Part shown: positions 7,721-17,256 of the stretch, piece by piece
Layout: each line of letters begins with the position of its first letter
Numbering within the stretch: position 1 is the stretch's first letter
Position numbers and translations under genes: made by a program
NCBI GenBank assembly: GCA_012038135.1
Contig: JAAVJQ010000010.1
Location: 1-64,000 of the forward strand
DNA from: Salinimicrobium nanhaiense
Lineage (GTDB): Bacteria > Bacteroidota > Bacteroidia > Flavobacteriales > Flavobacteriaceae
Reading direction: 5' to 3'
DNA length: 64,000 nt
The notes under the pieces: generated by a model
What the model was told of the DNA's origin: nothing
Databases searched by the model: none
What the model saw: only the letters and a program-made list of their open reading frames with translations

Positions 7721-8500
7721 TTATTTAAGCTTGGTATTTAACTTACGAAGTTTAATGGCAGTAAGCACTTTTTTAGTGTACAGCGGGAAATCAGCATTTT
7801 GGAACCAGCCAAAATAACCTGGCTCCTGCTCCAGAATATCTTCCACGCTTTTGCCTTTATACTTTCCGAAGGTAAAAACTTCCCTCCCCTTTTTGTCAAA
7901 AGCAATGAGTCCGGCGATATCTGCACAATTCTTTTGGGAACTGAATTCTGACAGCCACTTTACATCATTTTGCAACTTATCTTCATACATGTCCAGCTGG
8001 GACTTAAGCACCTCAAAAGTTGCTAAAGCATCCGCTTCGGCCCCGTGAGCTCCTTCCAGTTCTTTTCCGCAGTAGAATTTATAGGCGGCAGAAAGCGTGC
8101 GTTGTTCCATTTTATGAAAGATGGTTTGCACATCCACAGCCAGGGAATTTTTCATGTCAAAATCCACACCGGCACGCAACATTTCTTCGGCCAGTAAAGG
8201 GATGTCATACCGGTTGGAATTGTATCCTGCAAGGTCACAACCTTTGATCATTTCATAGACAGTTCCTGCCAGCTCCTTAAAAGTGGGTTCGTTTTCAACT
8301 TTTTCATTGGTGATACCATGTACGGCCACCACGTCTTTTGGAATTGGTACAGTTGGATTAACCAGCCAGGTCCTGCTTTCACGGTTGCCGTTGGGATAGA
8401 TCTTGAGGATGGAGATCTCCACGATCCTGTCTTTTGCCACATTCGTTCCGGTGGCTTCAAGGTCAAAAAAACAAAGGGGTTTGGTAAGCTTCAGCTCCAT
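7721..8500 (-). CDS. DnaQ-like 3'-5' exonuclease
   Basis: I chose the ATG at 8500 (MELKLTKPLCFFDLEATG); the longer frame needs a TTG at 8515. 259 aa. DEDDh nuclease motifs: FFDLEATGTN (Asp13, Glu15), VAVHGITNEK, AGYNSNRYDIPLL, and the final AHGAEADALAT. A C-terminal piece about 60 aa long (FTFGKYKGKSVEDI...) is the GKYKGK-type module often found after exonuclease domains in Bacteroidota. It is not a polymerase III epsilon subunit by context: no polymerase is near. Likely a DNA or RNA trimming nuclease. First gene of the exonuclease-FAH-HPt-cinA operon. Confidence 0.88.
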   Translation of the reverse strand: MELKLTKPLCFFDLEATGTNVAKDRIVEISILKIYPNGNRESRTWLVNPTVPIPKDVVAVHGITNEKVENEPTFKELAGTVYEMIKGCDLAGYNSNRYDIPLLAEEMLRAGVDFDMKNSLAVDVQTIFHKMEQRTLSAAYKFYCGKELEGAHGAEADALATFEVLKSQLDMYEDKLQNDVKWLSEFSSQKNCADIAGLIAFDKKGREVFTFGKYKGKSVEDILEQEPGYFGWFQNADFPLYTKKVLTAIKLRKLNTKLK

Positions 8501-8525
8501 TGGAATAATATTCAATTTTTGTAAA

Positions 8526-8760
8526 GATAGTAAAAGTAGTGTTCAGTGATCAGTGATCGGTGTTCAGGAATAAGCAGTGGGCAGCTTTAAGTTCCGTAGG
8601 AACGATAGCCGTGCGAAAAAGCAGAGAAACGATAGCCGAATCTTTTTTTACCTAAAAGCCCCGGCGGGGCGAAACATTTTGAACCCGGGGTTTTAACCCC
8701 GGGTTCAAGAGAACCTTATGACAAGAGCCCTGTAGGGGCGATACATGTATATTGGACTAG
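8526..8760. repeat. REP-like repeat cluster
   Basis: The gap 8501-8848 has no gene. It contains a CAGTGATCAGTGATCGGTG word near 8540, hairpin GCCCC-GGC-GGGGC at 8658-8670, a 26-bp perfect inverted repeat at 8681-8706 (GAACCCGGGGTT, TT, AACCCCGGGTTC), and CCCTGTAGGGG near 8728. These are GC-rich palindromes in an AT-rich background, typical of dispersed repeats. Confidence 0.75.
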
Positions 8761-8797
8761 AAGTGGAAATTGGTAATGGACGCTAATTAGTTAATAT

Positions 8798-8830
8798 AAA
8801 AAAACCACAGCTTTAGGCCGTGGTTTTTTT
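8798..8830. terminator. Bidirectional terminator next to the E2 gene
   Basis: A-run, ACCACAGC, loop TTTAG, GCCGTGGT, T-run: about 10 paired bases with one mismatch. It lies just after the E2 stop on the minus strand and has runs of A and T on both sides. Confidence 0.8.
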
Positions 8831-8848
8831 ATCATTTTTTGACAGCTT

Positions 8849-10174
8849 TTAAATGTCTGTTTTAGGATCAAATTTCTCGAGGTACTGCGCTACTCGTTGT
8901 ACGAACTGCCCGCCTAAAGCTCCATTCACCACCCGGTGATCGTAGCTGTGAGAAAGGAACATTTTGTAACGAATGCCAATGAAATCTCCATCGGGGGTCT
9001 CAATGACTGCCGGCACTTTTCTAATTGCACCAAGGGCAAGAATTGCCACCTGCGGCTGATTGATTATTGGAGTTCCCATAATACTGCCAAAGGTTCCTAC
9101 GTTCGTTACAGTGTAGGTTCCTCCCTGAATATCATCTGGTTTAAGTTTGTTCATTCTTGCACGGTTGGCAAGGTCGTTCACTTTTTTAGCCATACCAACC
9201 AGGTTAAGCTGGTCGGCATTTTTGATCACAGGAACAATAAGATTCCCATCGGGGAGGGCGGCTGCCATTCCCAGGTTGATGTTCTTGCGCTTGATGATCT
9301 TATCACCATCAACAGAAATATTGATCATAGGGAAATCCTTAATGGCCTTAGCCACAGCTTCCATAAATATTGGCGTAAAAGTCAATTTTTCACCCTCTCT
9401 TTTCTCAAAAGCATCTTTGTTCTTCTTTCTCCAGTTCCAGATGTTGGTTACATCTACCTCAATGAAAGACTGTACGTGAGCCGAAGTCTGCGTACTTTCC
9501 ACCATGTGATGAGCGATCATTTTACCCATACGGGACATTTCAATGATCTCATCCTCTCCATTTACACTAACCGGTGTTTTGGCAGGCTGTGGTGCTGACT
9601 GTTTAGGTGCAGATGGCTGTTCCTGCTGTTGAGACTGTGTCTGTTTTTGCGGCTGAGCCGAACGATTTTCAAGATATCCTAAAATGTCATTTTTAGTAAC
9701 TCTTCCTTCTTTCCCTGTCCCTTCTAATTGCTCAAGCTCTTCAAAAGAAATTCCTTCTTCTTTGGCTATATTCTTCACAAGCGGCGAATAGAACCTGTTG
9801 CTGTCTGAATAATCTGCAGAACTTATGGCTTTTGCTTCCTCCACTCGTCCTTCTGCCTGGGCAACGGCTTCTTCAATTTCGGGCGATGGCACCTGCTGGT
9901 CGGCAACGGGAGTTACTTCTGCTGCGCCTTCTCCTTCTGTTTCAATAATGGCAATGGTCTGGCCTACCTGCACCACATCATCAGCATTGAAAAGTTTCTC
10001 CACCAATACTCCATCAACTTCACTTGGAACTTCGCTGTCAACTTTATCTGTGGCTATTTCCAATACCGGTTCATCGGCTTCAATGGTATCTCCAACTTCT
10101 TTTAACCAGTTTGTTATCGTTGCTTCCGCAACACTTTCCCCCATTTTAGGGAGCTTAAGTTCAAATTTTGCCAT
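8849..10174 (-). CDS. 2-oxo acid dehydrogenase E2 (branched-chain type acyltransferase)
   Basis: 441 aa core acyltransferase of a 2-oxo acid dehydrogenase complex. Lipoyl domain at 1-78 with lipoyl-lysine Lys44 in EIATDKVDSEVP; acidic linker; E3/E1-binding domain about 132-172; Q/P-rich linker (about 173-205); catalytic domain 212-441. The single lipoyl domain and DKVDSEVP favour branched-chain 2-oxo acid (or succinyl) rather than pyruvate complexes. The active-site motif reads DHRVVNG (His413...Asn417) where most E2s have DHRxxDG. E1 and E3 genes are not adjacent. Monocistronic by appearance, with a terminator right after it. Confidence 0.9.
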   Translation of the reverse strand: MAKFELKLPKMGESVAEATITNWLKEVGDTIEADEPVLEIATDKVDSEVPSEVDGVLVEKLFNADDVVQVGQTIAIIETEGEGAAEVTPVADQQVPSPEIEEAVAQAEGRVEEAKAISSADYSDSNRFYSPLVKNIAKEEGISFEELEQLEGTGKEGRVTKNDILGYLENRSAQPQKQTQSQQQEQPSAPKQSAPQPAKTPVSVNGEDEIIEMSRMGKMIAHHMVESTQTSAHVQSFIEVDVTNIWNWRKKNKDAFEKREGEKLTFTPIFMEAVAKAIKDFPMINISVDGDKIIKRKNINLGMAAALPDGNLIVPVIKNADQLNLVGMAKKVNDLANRARMNKLKPDDIQGGTYTVTNVGTFGSIMGTPIINQPQVAILALGAIRKVPAVIETPDGDFIGIRYKMFLSHSYDHRVVNGALGGQFVQRVAQYLEKFDPKTDI

Positions 10175-10346
10175 ATTCTTATCTAGAAGATTATATACAC
10201 TTAATTGACTGCGAATCTATTAAAAAAATTGCTCAGTCAATAATAATTATTCAGCTTCGGAAAAAATTTAGGCCGAATTTAACCCTTTTTCCTCCTGCCA
10301 ATTCGCGGTAAATTTACAATATTTTTAGCGGAGTGCTTTTTCTGAA

Positions 10347-10964
10347 TTAATTCCGGAGCGAGCTTTCAAACGGAATACGGTTGATGATACTACGACCAAG
10401 GGTAACCTCATCTGCATATTCAAGTTCGTCTCCTACAGAAATTCCGCGGGCAATGGTACTGGTCTTTATATTTACTCCTTCAAGTTGCTTGAAGATATAA
10501 AAGTTGGTAGTATCTCCTTCGAGCGTACTGCTAAGGGCAAAGATGATCTCCTCAATTTCCCCATTTTTCGCTTTTTCCACCAAAGATCTTATAGTAAGCT
10601 GAGAAGGCCCTACCCCTTCCATAGGATTGATCTTACCACCCAGCACATGATACAATCCGCGGTATTGGCTCGTATTTTCAATGGCCATCACATCCCGTAT
10701 GTCCTCTACAACACATACCACCTCTTTTTGCCGGTTATGACTGGCACAGATCTCACAGAGATCGGTGTCACTTATGTTGTGACAATTCCTGCAGAATTTC
10801 ACCTGGGTCTTTAGGTCCAGCAAAGCCTTGCTCAAAGCCACTGTTTGAGACTCCGGTTGTTTTAAAAGATGCAGCACTAGTCGCAACGCGGTTCGCCGGC
10901 CAATTCCCGGAAGCTGAGACATTTCATTTACAGCTTCCTCCAGTAATTTAGAAGAAAAATCCAT
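10347..10964 (-). CDS. recR: Recombination mediator RecR
   Basis: 205 aa, normal length. N-terminal helix-hairpin-helix ([16 protein letters not shown]), a four-Cys zinc finger (Cys58, 61, 70, 73 in CRNCHN...CEIC), a Toprim domain beginning [13 protein letters not shown], and the C-terminal [19 protein letters not shown] Walker-B-like region. RecR works with RecO to load RecA in gap repair. It is divergent from the symporter gene and unlinked to dnaX, which is usual in Flavobacteriia. Confidence 0.97.
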   Translation of the reverse strand: MDFSSKLLEEAVNEMSQLPGIGRRTALRLVLHLLKQPESQTVALSKALLDLKTQVKFCRNCHNISDTDLCEICASHNRQKEVVCVVEDIRDVMAIENTSQYRGLYHVLGGKINPMEGVGPSQLTIRSLVEKAKNGEIEEIIFALSSTLEGDTTNFYIFKQLEGVNIKTSTIARGISVGDELEYADEVTLGRSIINRIPFESSLRN

Positions 10965-11071
10965 AGGCCAAAATTACTTCATATTTAATAGAATTCCCAG
11001 AAAAAGAAGTGTTCGCGGGACTTGCTGTGGATATACTGAAGTTTTGTAATTTGCTCCCGAAAATTTGACAC

Positions 11072-12556
11072 ATGCAGCCCTCCTCTATACTTCTGCTCAT
11101 AGCAGGTTATTTTGTAACCCTCATCATCATTTCCTATTTCACCGGAAGAAATTCCGACAACAACACCTTTTTTAAAGCAAACCGGCAGTCGCCCTGGTAT
11201 GTAGTAGCTTTCGGAATGATTGGTGCCTCTCTGAGCGGAGTCACCTTTATTTCGGTTCCCGGATGGGTTGAGGCGAGCCAGTTTAGCTATATGCAGGTGG
11301 TGCTGGGATATATCGTAGGGTATGCAGTGATTGGTCTTGTGCTGCTGCCCCTGTACTATAGAATGAACCTCACCTCTATTTATACCTATTTAGAGGGGAG
11401 GTTTGGCACCTACTCCTATAAAACGGGGGCTTCTTTCTTTTTGTTGTCCCGTATTGTAGGAGCCAGCTTTAGGCTGTTTCTTGTTGCAAATGTGTTACAG
11501 ATCATTCTTTTTGATAACCTGGGAATACCCTTTTGGGCAACGGTGATAATGACTATTCTCTTGATCTGGTTATACACTTTTAGGTCGGGAATAAAGACCA
11601 TTGTCTATACAGATACGTTGCAAACGCTGTGTATGCTAGTAGCCGTGGGGATAAGCATCTATTATGTTTCTGAAGATCTTGGAATACAGGGCGAAGACCT
11701 TATTTCGCATATATCAAATAGTGAACTGTCAAAAATTTTCTTTTTTGATGATATTAAAAGTGCAGATTATTTTTGGAAACAATTTATTTCAGGAGCATTT
11801 ATCACCATTGTAATGACCGGACTCGACCAGGATATGATGCAGAAAAATCTAACCTGCCGCAATTTAGGTGATGCTCAAAAGAACATGTTCTGGTTTACTA
11901 TTGTGCTGGTATTTGCCAATCTTTTATTTATGGCCCTGGGAGTACTTTTAACCGAATATGCACGTGCCAATGGCATTGACGCGGCTAAAGATGATCTATT
12001 TCCCGTGATCGCCACCTCGGGTGAACTTGGAATGGGAATTGCCGTTTTCTTCATCCTGGGATTGATAGCTGCAGCCTACAGTAGTGCAGATAGTGCCCTT
12101 ACTGCTCTTACTACTTCTTTTAGTATAGATATTCTGGACATTGAAAAAAGATATCAGCCTAAAAGGCAGGAGGCAGTGAGAAAGATCATCCACGTTGGAG
12201 TTTCGATCGCGATCATCCTTGTGATCATCTCCTTTAAATACATCATTAGAGATGAAAGCGTTATTGCAAAGCTTTTTGTTTTTGCAGGTTACACTTATGG
12301 ACCTCTATTGGGTTTATACAGCTTTGGCTTGTTCACAAAAATGCAGGTACGGGACAAACTGGTACCATTGGTGGCTATTCTATCTCCAATACTTACCTAC
12401 ATCATTAGTGTAAACAGCTTAAATTGGTTTGGTTTTGAATTCGGGTTCTTTGTTTTGATACTAAACGGTCTTCTTACCTACCTTGGGCTAATATTGCTGC
12501 GTCGAAAGAAGGATAAGGGTACAGGCGATATCGACCTCAATACCTCTTTCTCTTAA
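11072..12556 (+). CDS. Sodium:solute symporter (SSS family)
   Basis: 494 aa integral membrane protein with about 13 hydrophobic helices and SSS-family landmarks: GRNSDNNTFFKANRQSPWY after the first helix, FGMIGASLSGVTFISVPGW, RIVGASFRLF, and AAAYSSADSALTALTTSFSID, the conserved helix with Na+-binding serines. It couples Na+ entry to solute uptake; the solute cannot be told. Its last 69 bases overlap the convergent CoA-binding protein gene, so the two 3' ends share DNA. Confidence 0.9.
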   Translation: MQPSSILLLIAGYFVTLIIISYFTGRNSDNNTFFKANRQSPWYVVAFGMIGASLSGVTFISVPGWVEASQFSYMQVVLGYIVGYAVIGLVLLPLYYRMNLTSIYTYLEGRFGTYSYKTGASFFLLSRIVGASFRLFLVANVLQIILFDNLGIPFWATVIMTILLIWLYTFRSGIKTIVYTDTLQTLCMLVAVGISIYYVSEDLGIQGEDLISHISNSELSKIFFFDDIKSADYFWKQFISGAFITIVMTGLDQDMMQKNLTCRNLGDAQKNMFWFTIVLVFANLLFMALGVLLTEYARANGIDAAKDDLFPVIATSGELGMGIAVFFILGLIAAAYSSADSALTALTTSFSIDILDIEKRYQPKRQEAVRKIIHVGVSIAIILVIISFKYIIRDESVIAKLFVFAGYTYGPLLGLYSFGLFTKMQVRDKLVPLVAILSPILTYIISVNSLNWFGFEFGFFVLILNGLLTYLGLILLRRKKDKGTGDIDLNTSFS

Positions 12557-12850
12557 CAGTTTATAGAATTCAGGATTTTCGGTACCCGGATTAAAGATCA
12601 CCCGCTCGGGATTGAGGGACAGGATGTAATCATAGTATTCTTCCTGCCGCGGCGGCCCGAGGTAAAGAGTTACGGTGTGTATATCTTCAAAGGGTAATTT
12701 TTCGGTCTCAATATTGACTCCGGCAACTTCTCCTTTGCGAAGTCCAAGAGCAACAGTAGGCACCTGCGCCCTTACAAGACGGTTAATAGCAATATTGGCG
12801 TACCGTCCGGGATTTGTAGTGGCACCCAGCACCAATGTTTTCTTATCCAT
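12488..12850 (-). CDS. CoA-binding domain protein (YccU-like)
   Basis: Start set at ATG 12850 (MDKKTLVLGATTNPGRYANI); the longer frame adds nine residues without a motif. 120 aa forming one Rossmann fold: GATTNPGRYA is the nucleotide loop, then GVNIETEKLPFEDIHTVTLYLGP and NPGTENPEFYKLLRERGI. This matches small CoA_binding_2 proteins, whose ligand and role are poorly known. Its C-terminal 22 codons plus stop overlap the symporter 3' end in the opposite direction. Confidence 0.85.
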   Translation of the reverse strand: MDKKTLVLGATTNPGRYANIAINRLVRAQVPTVALGLRKGEVAGVNIETEKLPFEDIHTVTLYLGPPRQEEYYDYILSLNPERVIFNPGTENPEFYKLLRERGIEVDIACTLILLSTQQY

Positions 12851-13051
12851 TTCAAAAATTTTTAATCGGTGGAACAAAGATAAATATCTGTAGTCTTTAA
12901 GATAAGAAATATTTCCTCCATAGCTGAATTAAAAAGCCTTGATTGATAGTAACTTTCAATAGACACTGAAAAAATATGCAGCCTCACAGCTACGGATTTT
13001 CATATTTAAAAAAGTCTTGTCTCTTGACTCCTGGCTCCCTGTTCTAAAAAA

Positions 13052-14062
13052 TCACCACTTAATAACAGCACTGGCCCATGTAAAACCGCTTCCAAAAGCG
13101 GCAAGGACTACGGTATCTCCTTCTTTAATCTTTCCTTCTTCCCAGGCTTCGGTCAATGCAATTGGAATGGAAGCGGCAGTGGTATTTCCATACCTCTGAA
13201 TATTATTATAGACCTGGTCATCATTCAATTTGAACTTCTGCTGAACGAACTGAGAGATCCTGAGGTTGGCCTGGTGTGGGATCAACATATCGATATCCTT
13301 TACCTCCAGTCCGTTAGCTTTTAAGCCTTCCATGATCACTTCAGAAAACCGCACCACCGCATTTTTGAAGACGAACTGACCGTTCATATAAGGGTAGTAA
13401 ATGATGTCATCTCCCTGCGGATTCTCCTCTATTATTTGCGGCACCCAATGCATGGTACTTGGACCTTTTAGGGATAATTCGAGAGCATGTTTCCCTTCAG
13501 AATGCATATGCGTGGAAAGTATTCCCTGCCCGTTATGATCGCTACGGGAAAGCACTGCTGCTCCTGCTCCATCTCCAAAGATCACCGATACGCCTCGCCC
13601 GCGGGTGGAAAAATCGAGTCCGCCGCTGTGATTTTCGCTCCCAATCACCAGCACGTTCCTGTACATACCGGTCTTGATATATTGGTCGGCTACAGAAAGG
13701 GCATAGATGAATCCGCTGCACTGGTTCCTTACGTCAAGTGCAGGGCAGGTGTTAATATCCAGCATCTCCTGTACCTGCACTCCTCCCCCGGGAAAATAAT
13801 AGTCGGGACTTAAAGTGGCAAAAACAATGAGGTCAATGTCATCTTTGGAAATACCGGCACGTTCAATGGCTATTTTGGCTGCTTTCACACCCATCACCGC
13901 TGTTGAATTGCCATCTCCCTTTTTAATATGTCTTCTTTCCTTTATTCCGGTTCTCTCCTGGATCCAGGCATCATTGGTCTCCATGATCTTAGAGAGATCA
14001 TCGTTAGTGACCACATTTTCCGGCACGTAAAATCCTAAACCCGCAATTTTTGACTGATACAT
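13052..14062 (-). CDS. 3-oxoacyl-ACP synthase III family protein (FabH-like)
   Basis: Start at ATG 14062 (MYQSKIAGLGFYVPE); the longer frame has a Cys-rich extension unlike the family. 336 aa thiolase-fold condensing enzyme with the complete KAS III triad: Cys115 (NQCSGF), His263 (IPHQANLRI), Asn293 (YGNTTAAS). About 19 residues more separate Cys and His than in E. coli FabH (112/244), because of an insertion around 200-228. It is not next to plsX or rpmF, so it may be a second KAS III paralogue rather than the housekeeping one. Substrate unproven. Confidence 0.88.
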   Translation of the reverse strand: MYQSKIAGLGFYVPENVVTNDDLSKIMETNDAWIQERTGIKERRHIKKGDGNSTAVMGVKAAKIAIERAGISKDDIDLIVFATLSPDYYFPGGGVQVQEMLDINTCPALDVRNQCSGFIYALSVADQYIKTGMYRNVLVIGSENHSGGLDFSTRGRGVSVIFGDGAGAAVLSRSDHNGQGILSTHMHSEGKHALELSLKGPSTMHWVPQIIEENPQGDDIIYYPYMNGQFVFKNAVVRFSEVIMEGLKANGLEVKDIDMLIPHQANLRISQFVQQKFKLNDDQVYNNIQRYGNTTAASIPIALTEAWEEGKIKEGDTVVLAAFGSGFTWASAVIKW

Positions 14063-14188
14063 GTAATCTTTTTTAGGCTTTGATAAATTATTTCTTTTAA
14101 ATTTAGGCAAATAATAAAAAGTTGCTGTGCAATATAAGAAAGATTCACATTCTACGGCGCAGCAGCTTAACAACCTAATTTTTTACCC

Positions 14189-16654
14189 ATGAAAAAGTTT
14201 GTTTTAAGCTTCCTTTCCCTTCTCTGCTTCTCCGGAGCAACTTATTCTCAAGAGAATCTTACCTACCAGAAACCGCCAAAGGAGATTCTGGAACTTGTTG
14301 ATGTGCCACTTGCGCCTTCCACGCTCATTGATAGTGATGCGGAAAGGATCGTATTCCTTTATCGTGACCAGTACAAATCTATAGCCGAATTAAGCGAAGA
14401 AGAATTACGACTGGCCGGTCTCAGGATCAGCCCGGTTACCCATATTAGCAGTCGCGCTACATATTACAACAATATTCAGGTAAAGGATCTTTTGGCAGAT
14501 GAGCCGGTTCAGATCAAAGGTCTTCCGCAGGAGCCAAGGTTGACAAACTTCAGCTGGTCACCAGATGAGTCAAAAATGGCTTTTACACACACTACTTCAG
14601 AAGGAGTAGAATTATGGGTAGCAGACCTGGAAACTGCCACTGCAAAAAAACTTACGGGCCCAACTCTTAATGCCAACATGAGAGATGTGATCAATTGGTA
14701 TAAAGATAATTCGGCCATTTTGGTCAAAATGCTTCCGCAGGACAGGAAAAAACTTATCGATACAAAAACTTCGGTTCCTACCGGTCCCACGATTTCTGTA
14801 AGCGACGGAAAAGAAGCTCAAAACCGTACCTACCAGGATCTTCTTCAAAGTCCTAATGATGAATATAATTTCGAACAGCTTGCCCGTGCAGAATTGGTCA
14901 AGGTCAATCTTGACGGGACTACCGCTAAGTGGCTCGAGCCAAAAATGTACAGCAGCATTTCATTTTCCCCCGATGGAAATTACGTGATGGTAACGCATAT
15001 CAAAAAACCCTTCTCGTACCTGGTGCCTTATAGCCGTTTCCCTTCAGAATCTATTATCTACACCAAAGAAGGAAAGCTGGTAAATAAAGTTAATGATGTG
15101 CCGCTAATTGAAGACCTGCCAAAAGGTTTTATGGCTGAAAGAGAAGGCCGTCGTGATGTCTCCTGGAGAAATGACGCACCTGCTACTCTTGTTTATGCTG
15201 AAGCTCTTGACGGCGGAGATCCCGAAAATGAAGTACCTTTTAGAGACGAGGTATTTTTACTTGAAGCTCCTTTTAAAGGGCAGGGTAAGTCCCTCCTTAA
15301 AACAAAAGACCGTTACAGCGGGATCATTTGGGGAGACAAAAATACAGCAATTGCAATGGATTACTGGTGGAATACCCGAAATACCCGCACTTATGTCTTT
15401 GATCCCTCAAACAGCAAAAAAGCACCTAAGATCCTTTTTGATAGAAACTATCAGGATCGTTACAGCGACCCCGGAAGCTTCGTAACAGAAAAGAATGACT
15501 ACGGACAGTATGTGCTTAAACTGTCAAAAAATAATACCTTTTTAATGGGAGATGGATTTACGCCGGAGGGTCAATTTCCATTTGTTGACAAACTGGATCT
15601 TAAATCAGGAGAAACCGATCGTCTTTATCAGTCAAAATATAATGACAAGAAAGAGACTTTGGTAGATGCCCTGAATATTGAAGAAGGTAAACTCCTGGTA
15701 AGGATCGAAGCTTCTGCCGAATATCCAAACTACTACATAAGGGATATTGATAATGAGGAAGACCTAACACAGGTTACCAATTTTAAAAATCCGTTCGAGA
15801 GCCTTGAAAATGTTACCAAGGAAGTGATCACCTACAAACGGGATGACGGCCTGGAATTAAATGGAACTCTTTACCTTCCCGAAGGTTATGATAAGAAAAA
15901 TCCTGAAAAACTACCCATGATCGTGTGGGCCTATCCAAGGGAGTTTAAGGATAAGAATTCAGCTTCTCAAAACACCTCTAATGCCAATGATTTCACCTAT
16001 CCTTATTACGGATCTCCTATTTACTGGGTGAACCGCGGATATGTGGTCTTAGACGATGCCTCTTTTCCAATTGTGGGAGAAGGAGAAGAAGAACCCAATG
16101 ACTCTTTTAGAAATCAACTGGTTGCTAACGGAAAAGCTGCCATAGACGCAGTAGATCAATTGGGCTATATTGACAGGGAACGTGTTGCAGTGGGAGGTCA
16201 TAGCTATGGAGCTTTCATGACTGCAAACCTGCTTTCTCACTCCAATCTTTTTGCTGCCGGAATCGCCAGAAGCGGAGCTTATAACAGGACACTTACTCCA
16301 TTCGGTTTCCAAAGCGAAGAAAGAAATTACTGGGAATCTCCGGAAGTTTATTATAACATGTCTCCCTTTATGCATGCAGATAAAATGAAGACTCCGCTCC
16401 TGCTTATTCATGGGGAAGCCGATAACAATTCGGGAACTTATCCTATGCAGAGCGAGCGTTATTTTAATGCTCTTAAAGGTTTGGGCGCCACTGCAAGATT
16501 GGTAATGCTTCCAAAAGAAAGTCATGGCTACAGCGCCAAGGAATCTGTGCTACACGTACTTTGGGAGCAGGATCAATGGCTGGAAAAATATGTGAAGAAT
16601 AAGGAGCAAACAGAGGCCAATATTAAACAGGCTACACCTCAGCTTCAGAACTAG
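14189..16654 (+). CDS. Secreted S9 family serine peptidase (prolyl oligopeptidase-like)
   Basis: 821 aa with a signal peptide (KKFVLSFLSLLCFSGATYSQ). The N-terminal 500-odd residues have propeller-like repeats (LTNFSWSPDESKMAF, SISFSPDGNYVMV) and the C-terminal 270 are an alpha/beta hydrolase. The triad is readable: Ser672 in GGHSYGAFM, Asp745 in HGEADNNSG, His779 in ESHGYSAK. The GHSYGAFM motif and length resemble the glutamyl endopeptidase-like branch of S9 rather than classical DPP IV. Probably periplasmic or surface peptide degradation. Monocistronic, ending at a strong terminator shared with the convergent EF-hand gene. Confidence 0.92.
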   Translation: MKKFVLSFLSLLCFSGATYSQENLTYQKPPKEILELVDVPLAPSTLIDSDAERIVFLYRDQYKSIAELSEEELRLAGLRISPVTHISSRATYYNNIQVKDLLADEPVQIKGLPQEPRLTNFSWSPDESKMAFTHTTSEGVELWVADLETATAKKLTGPTLNANMRDVINWYKDNSAILVKMLPQDRKKLIDTKTSVPTGPTISVSDGKEAQNRTYQDLLQSPNDEYNFEQLARAELVKVNLDGTTAKWLEPKMYSSISFSPDGNYVMVTHIKKPFSYLVPYSRFPSESIIYTKEGKLVNKVNDVPLIEDLPKGFMAEREGRRDVSWRNDAPATLVYAEALDGGDPENEVPFRDEVFLLEAPFKGQGKSLLKTKDRYSGIIWGDKNTAIAMDYWWNTRNTRTYVFDPSNSKKAPKILFDRNYQDRYSDPGSFVTEKNDYGQYVLKLSKNNTFLMGDGFTPEGQFPFVDKLDLKSGETDRLYQSKYNDKKETLVDALNIEEGKLLVRIEASAEYPNYYIRDIDNEEDLTQVTNFKNPFESLENVTKEVITYKRDDGLELNGTLYLPEGYDKKNPEKLPMIVWAYPREFKDKNSASQNTSNANDFTYPYYGSPIYWVNRGYVVLDDASFPIVGEGEEEPNDSFRNQLVANGKAAIDAVDQLGYIDRERVAVGGHSYGAFMTANLLSHSNLFAAGIARSGAYNRTLTPFGFQSEERNYWESPEVYYNMSPFMHADKMKTPLLLIHGEADNNSGTYPMQSERYFNALKGLGATARLVMLPKESHGYSAKESVLHVLWEQDQWLEKYVKNKEQTEANIKQATPQLQN

Positions 16655-16671
16655 TCTTGGGAAAGGATCGT

Positions 16672-16708
16672 AAAAAAAAAGCCTGCGAAAATCGCAGGCT
16701 TTTTTTTT
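16672..16708. terminator. Bidirectional terminator
   Basis: A-run, GCCTGCGA, AAA, TCGCAGGC, T-run (stem 16681-16688 with 16692-16699). Perfect 8-bp GC stem with nine A before and nine T after; serves the convergent S9 peptidase and EF-hand genes. Confidence 0.92.
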
Positions 16709-16725
16709 ATAAAGTTAAAAGTGGA

Positions 16726-17256
16726 TTACCAGGTGTTGATCTGGTTTCCGCTGTCGTATTCATTCTGATTGATAGAACCGTCTCTGTCAGTATCCCACTG
16801 GCTAAAACTACGCTGGTTCCACTCATCATTTGTGATGTTCCCATCGCGGTTTCCGTCAAAGGCTCCGAACCACTCATTGTTGTTTCTCATTCCTTCATTC
16901 CATTCATTGGCATCAAGGGAACCGTCTCTATTGGCGTCAAATGTATCATAATCAGAAGCTCTCAAATACTCTCCGGCAGCACCCACTCCATCATTCCACT
17001 CGTTCTCATCAAGATTCCCGTCTCTGTTGGCGTCGAAGTTGTTGAAAGCAGTTTCTGAAAATTCATCGCTGTCGATATTTCCATCGCGATTGGCATCCCA
17101 GTCCTGATAGGTTGAATTGTTTCTTTCACCAAATTCTTCCTGAGACAAATTTCCGTCCCGGTCTCGGTCATAGGTGTTGAAATCCTGGGCATAGACTGCA
17201 GTTCCAAAGATCATGCAGATGGCCAAAAGTGTTCCTTTAAAAGTCTTCATAGTCAT
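16726..17256 (-). CDS. Secreted protein with six EF-hand loops
   Basis: 176 aa (174 if the second ATG at 17250 is used). Signal peptide (FKGTLLAICMIFGTAVYAQ), then six 12-residue Ca2+ loops of DxxxDGxxxxxE type in close succession: DRDRDGNLSQEE, DANRDGNIDSDE, DANRDGNLDENE, DANRDGSLDANE, DGNRDGNITNDE, DTDRDGSINQNE. The loops are near-identical and the linkers short (EFGERNNSTYQDW and similar), so the protein is essentially a small acidic calcium-binding module with no other domain. Likely extracytoplasmic; role (Ca2+ buffering, adhesion, partner binding) unknown. It arose by internal duplication. Confidence 0.88.
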   Translation of the reverse strand: MTMKTFKGTLLAICMIFGTAVYAQDFNTYDRDRDGNLSQEEFGERNNSTYQDWDANRDGNIDSDEFSETAFNNFDANRDGNLDENEWNDGVGAAGEYLRASDYDTFDANRDGSLDANEWNEGMRNNNEWFGAFDGNRDGNITNDEWNQRSFSQWDTDRDGSINQNEYDSGNQINTW

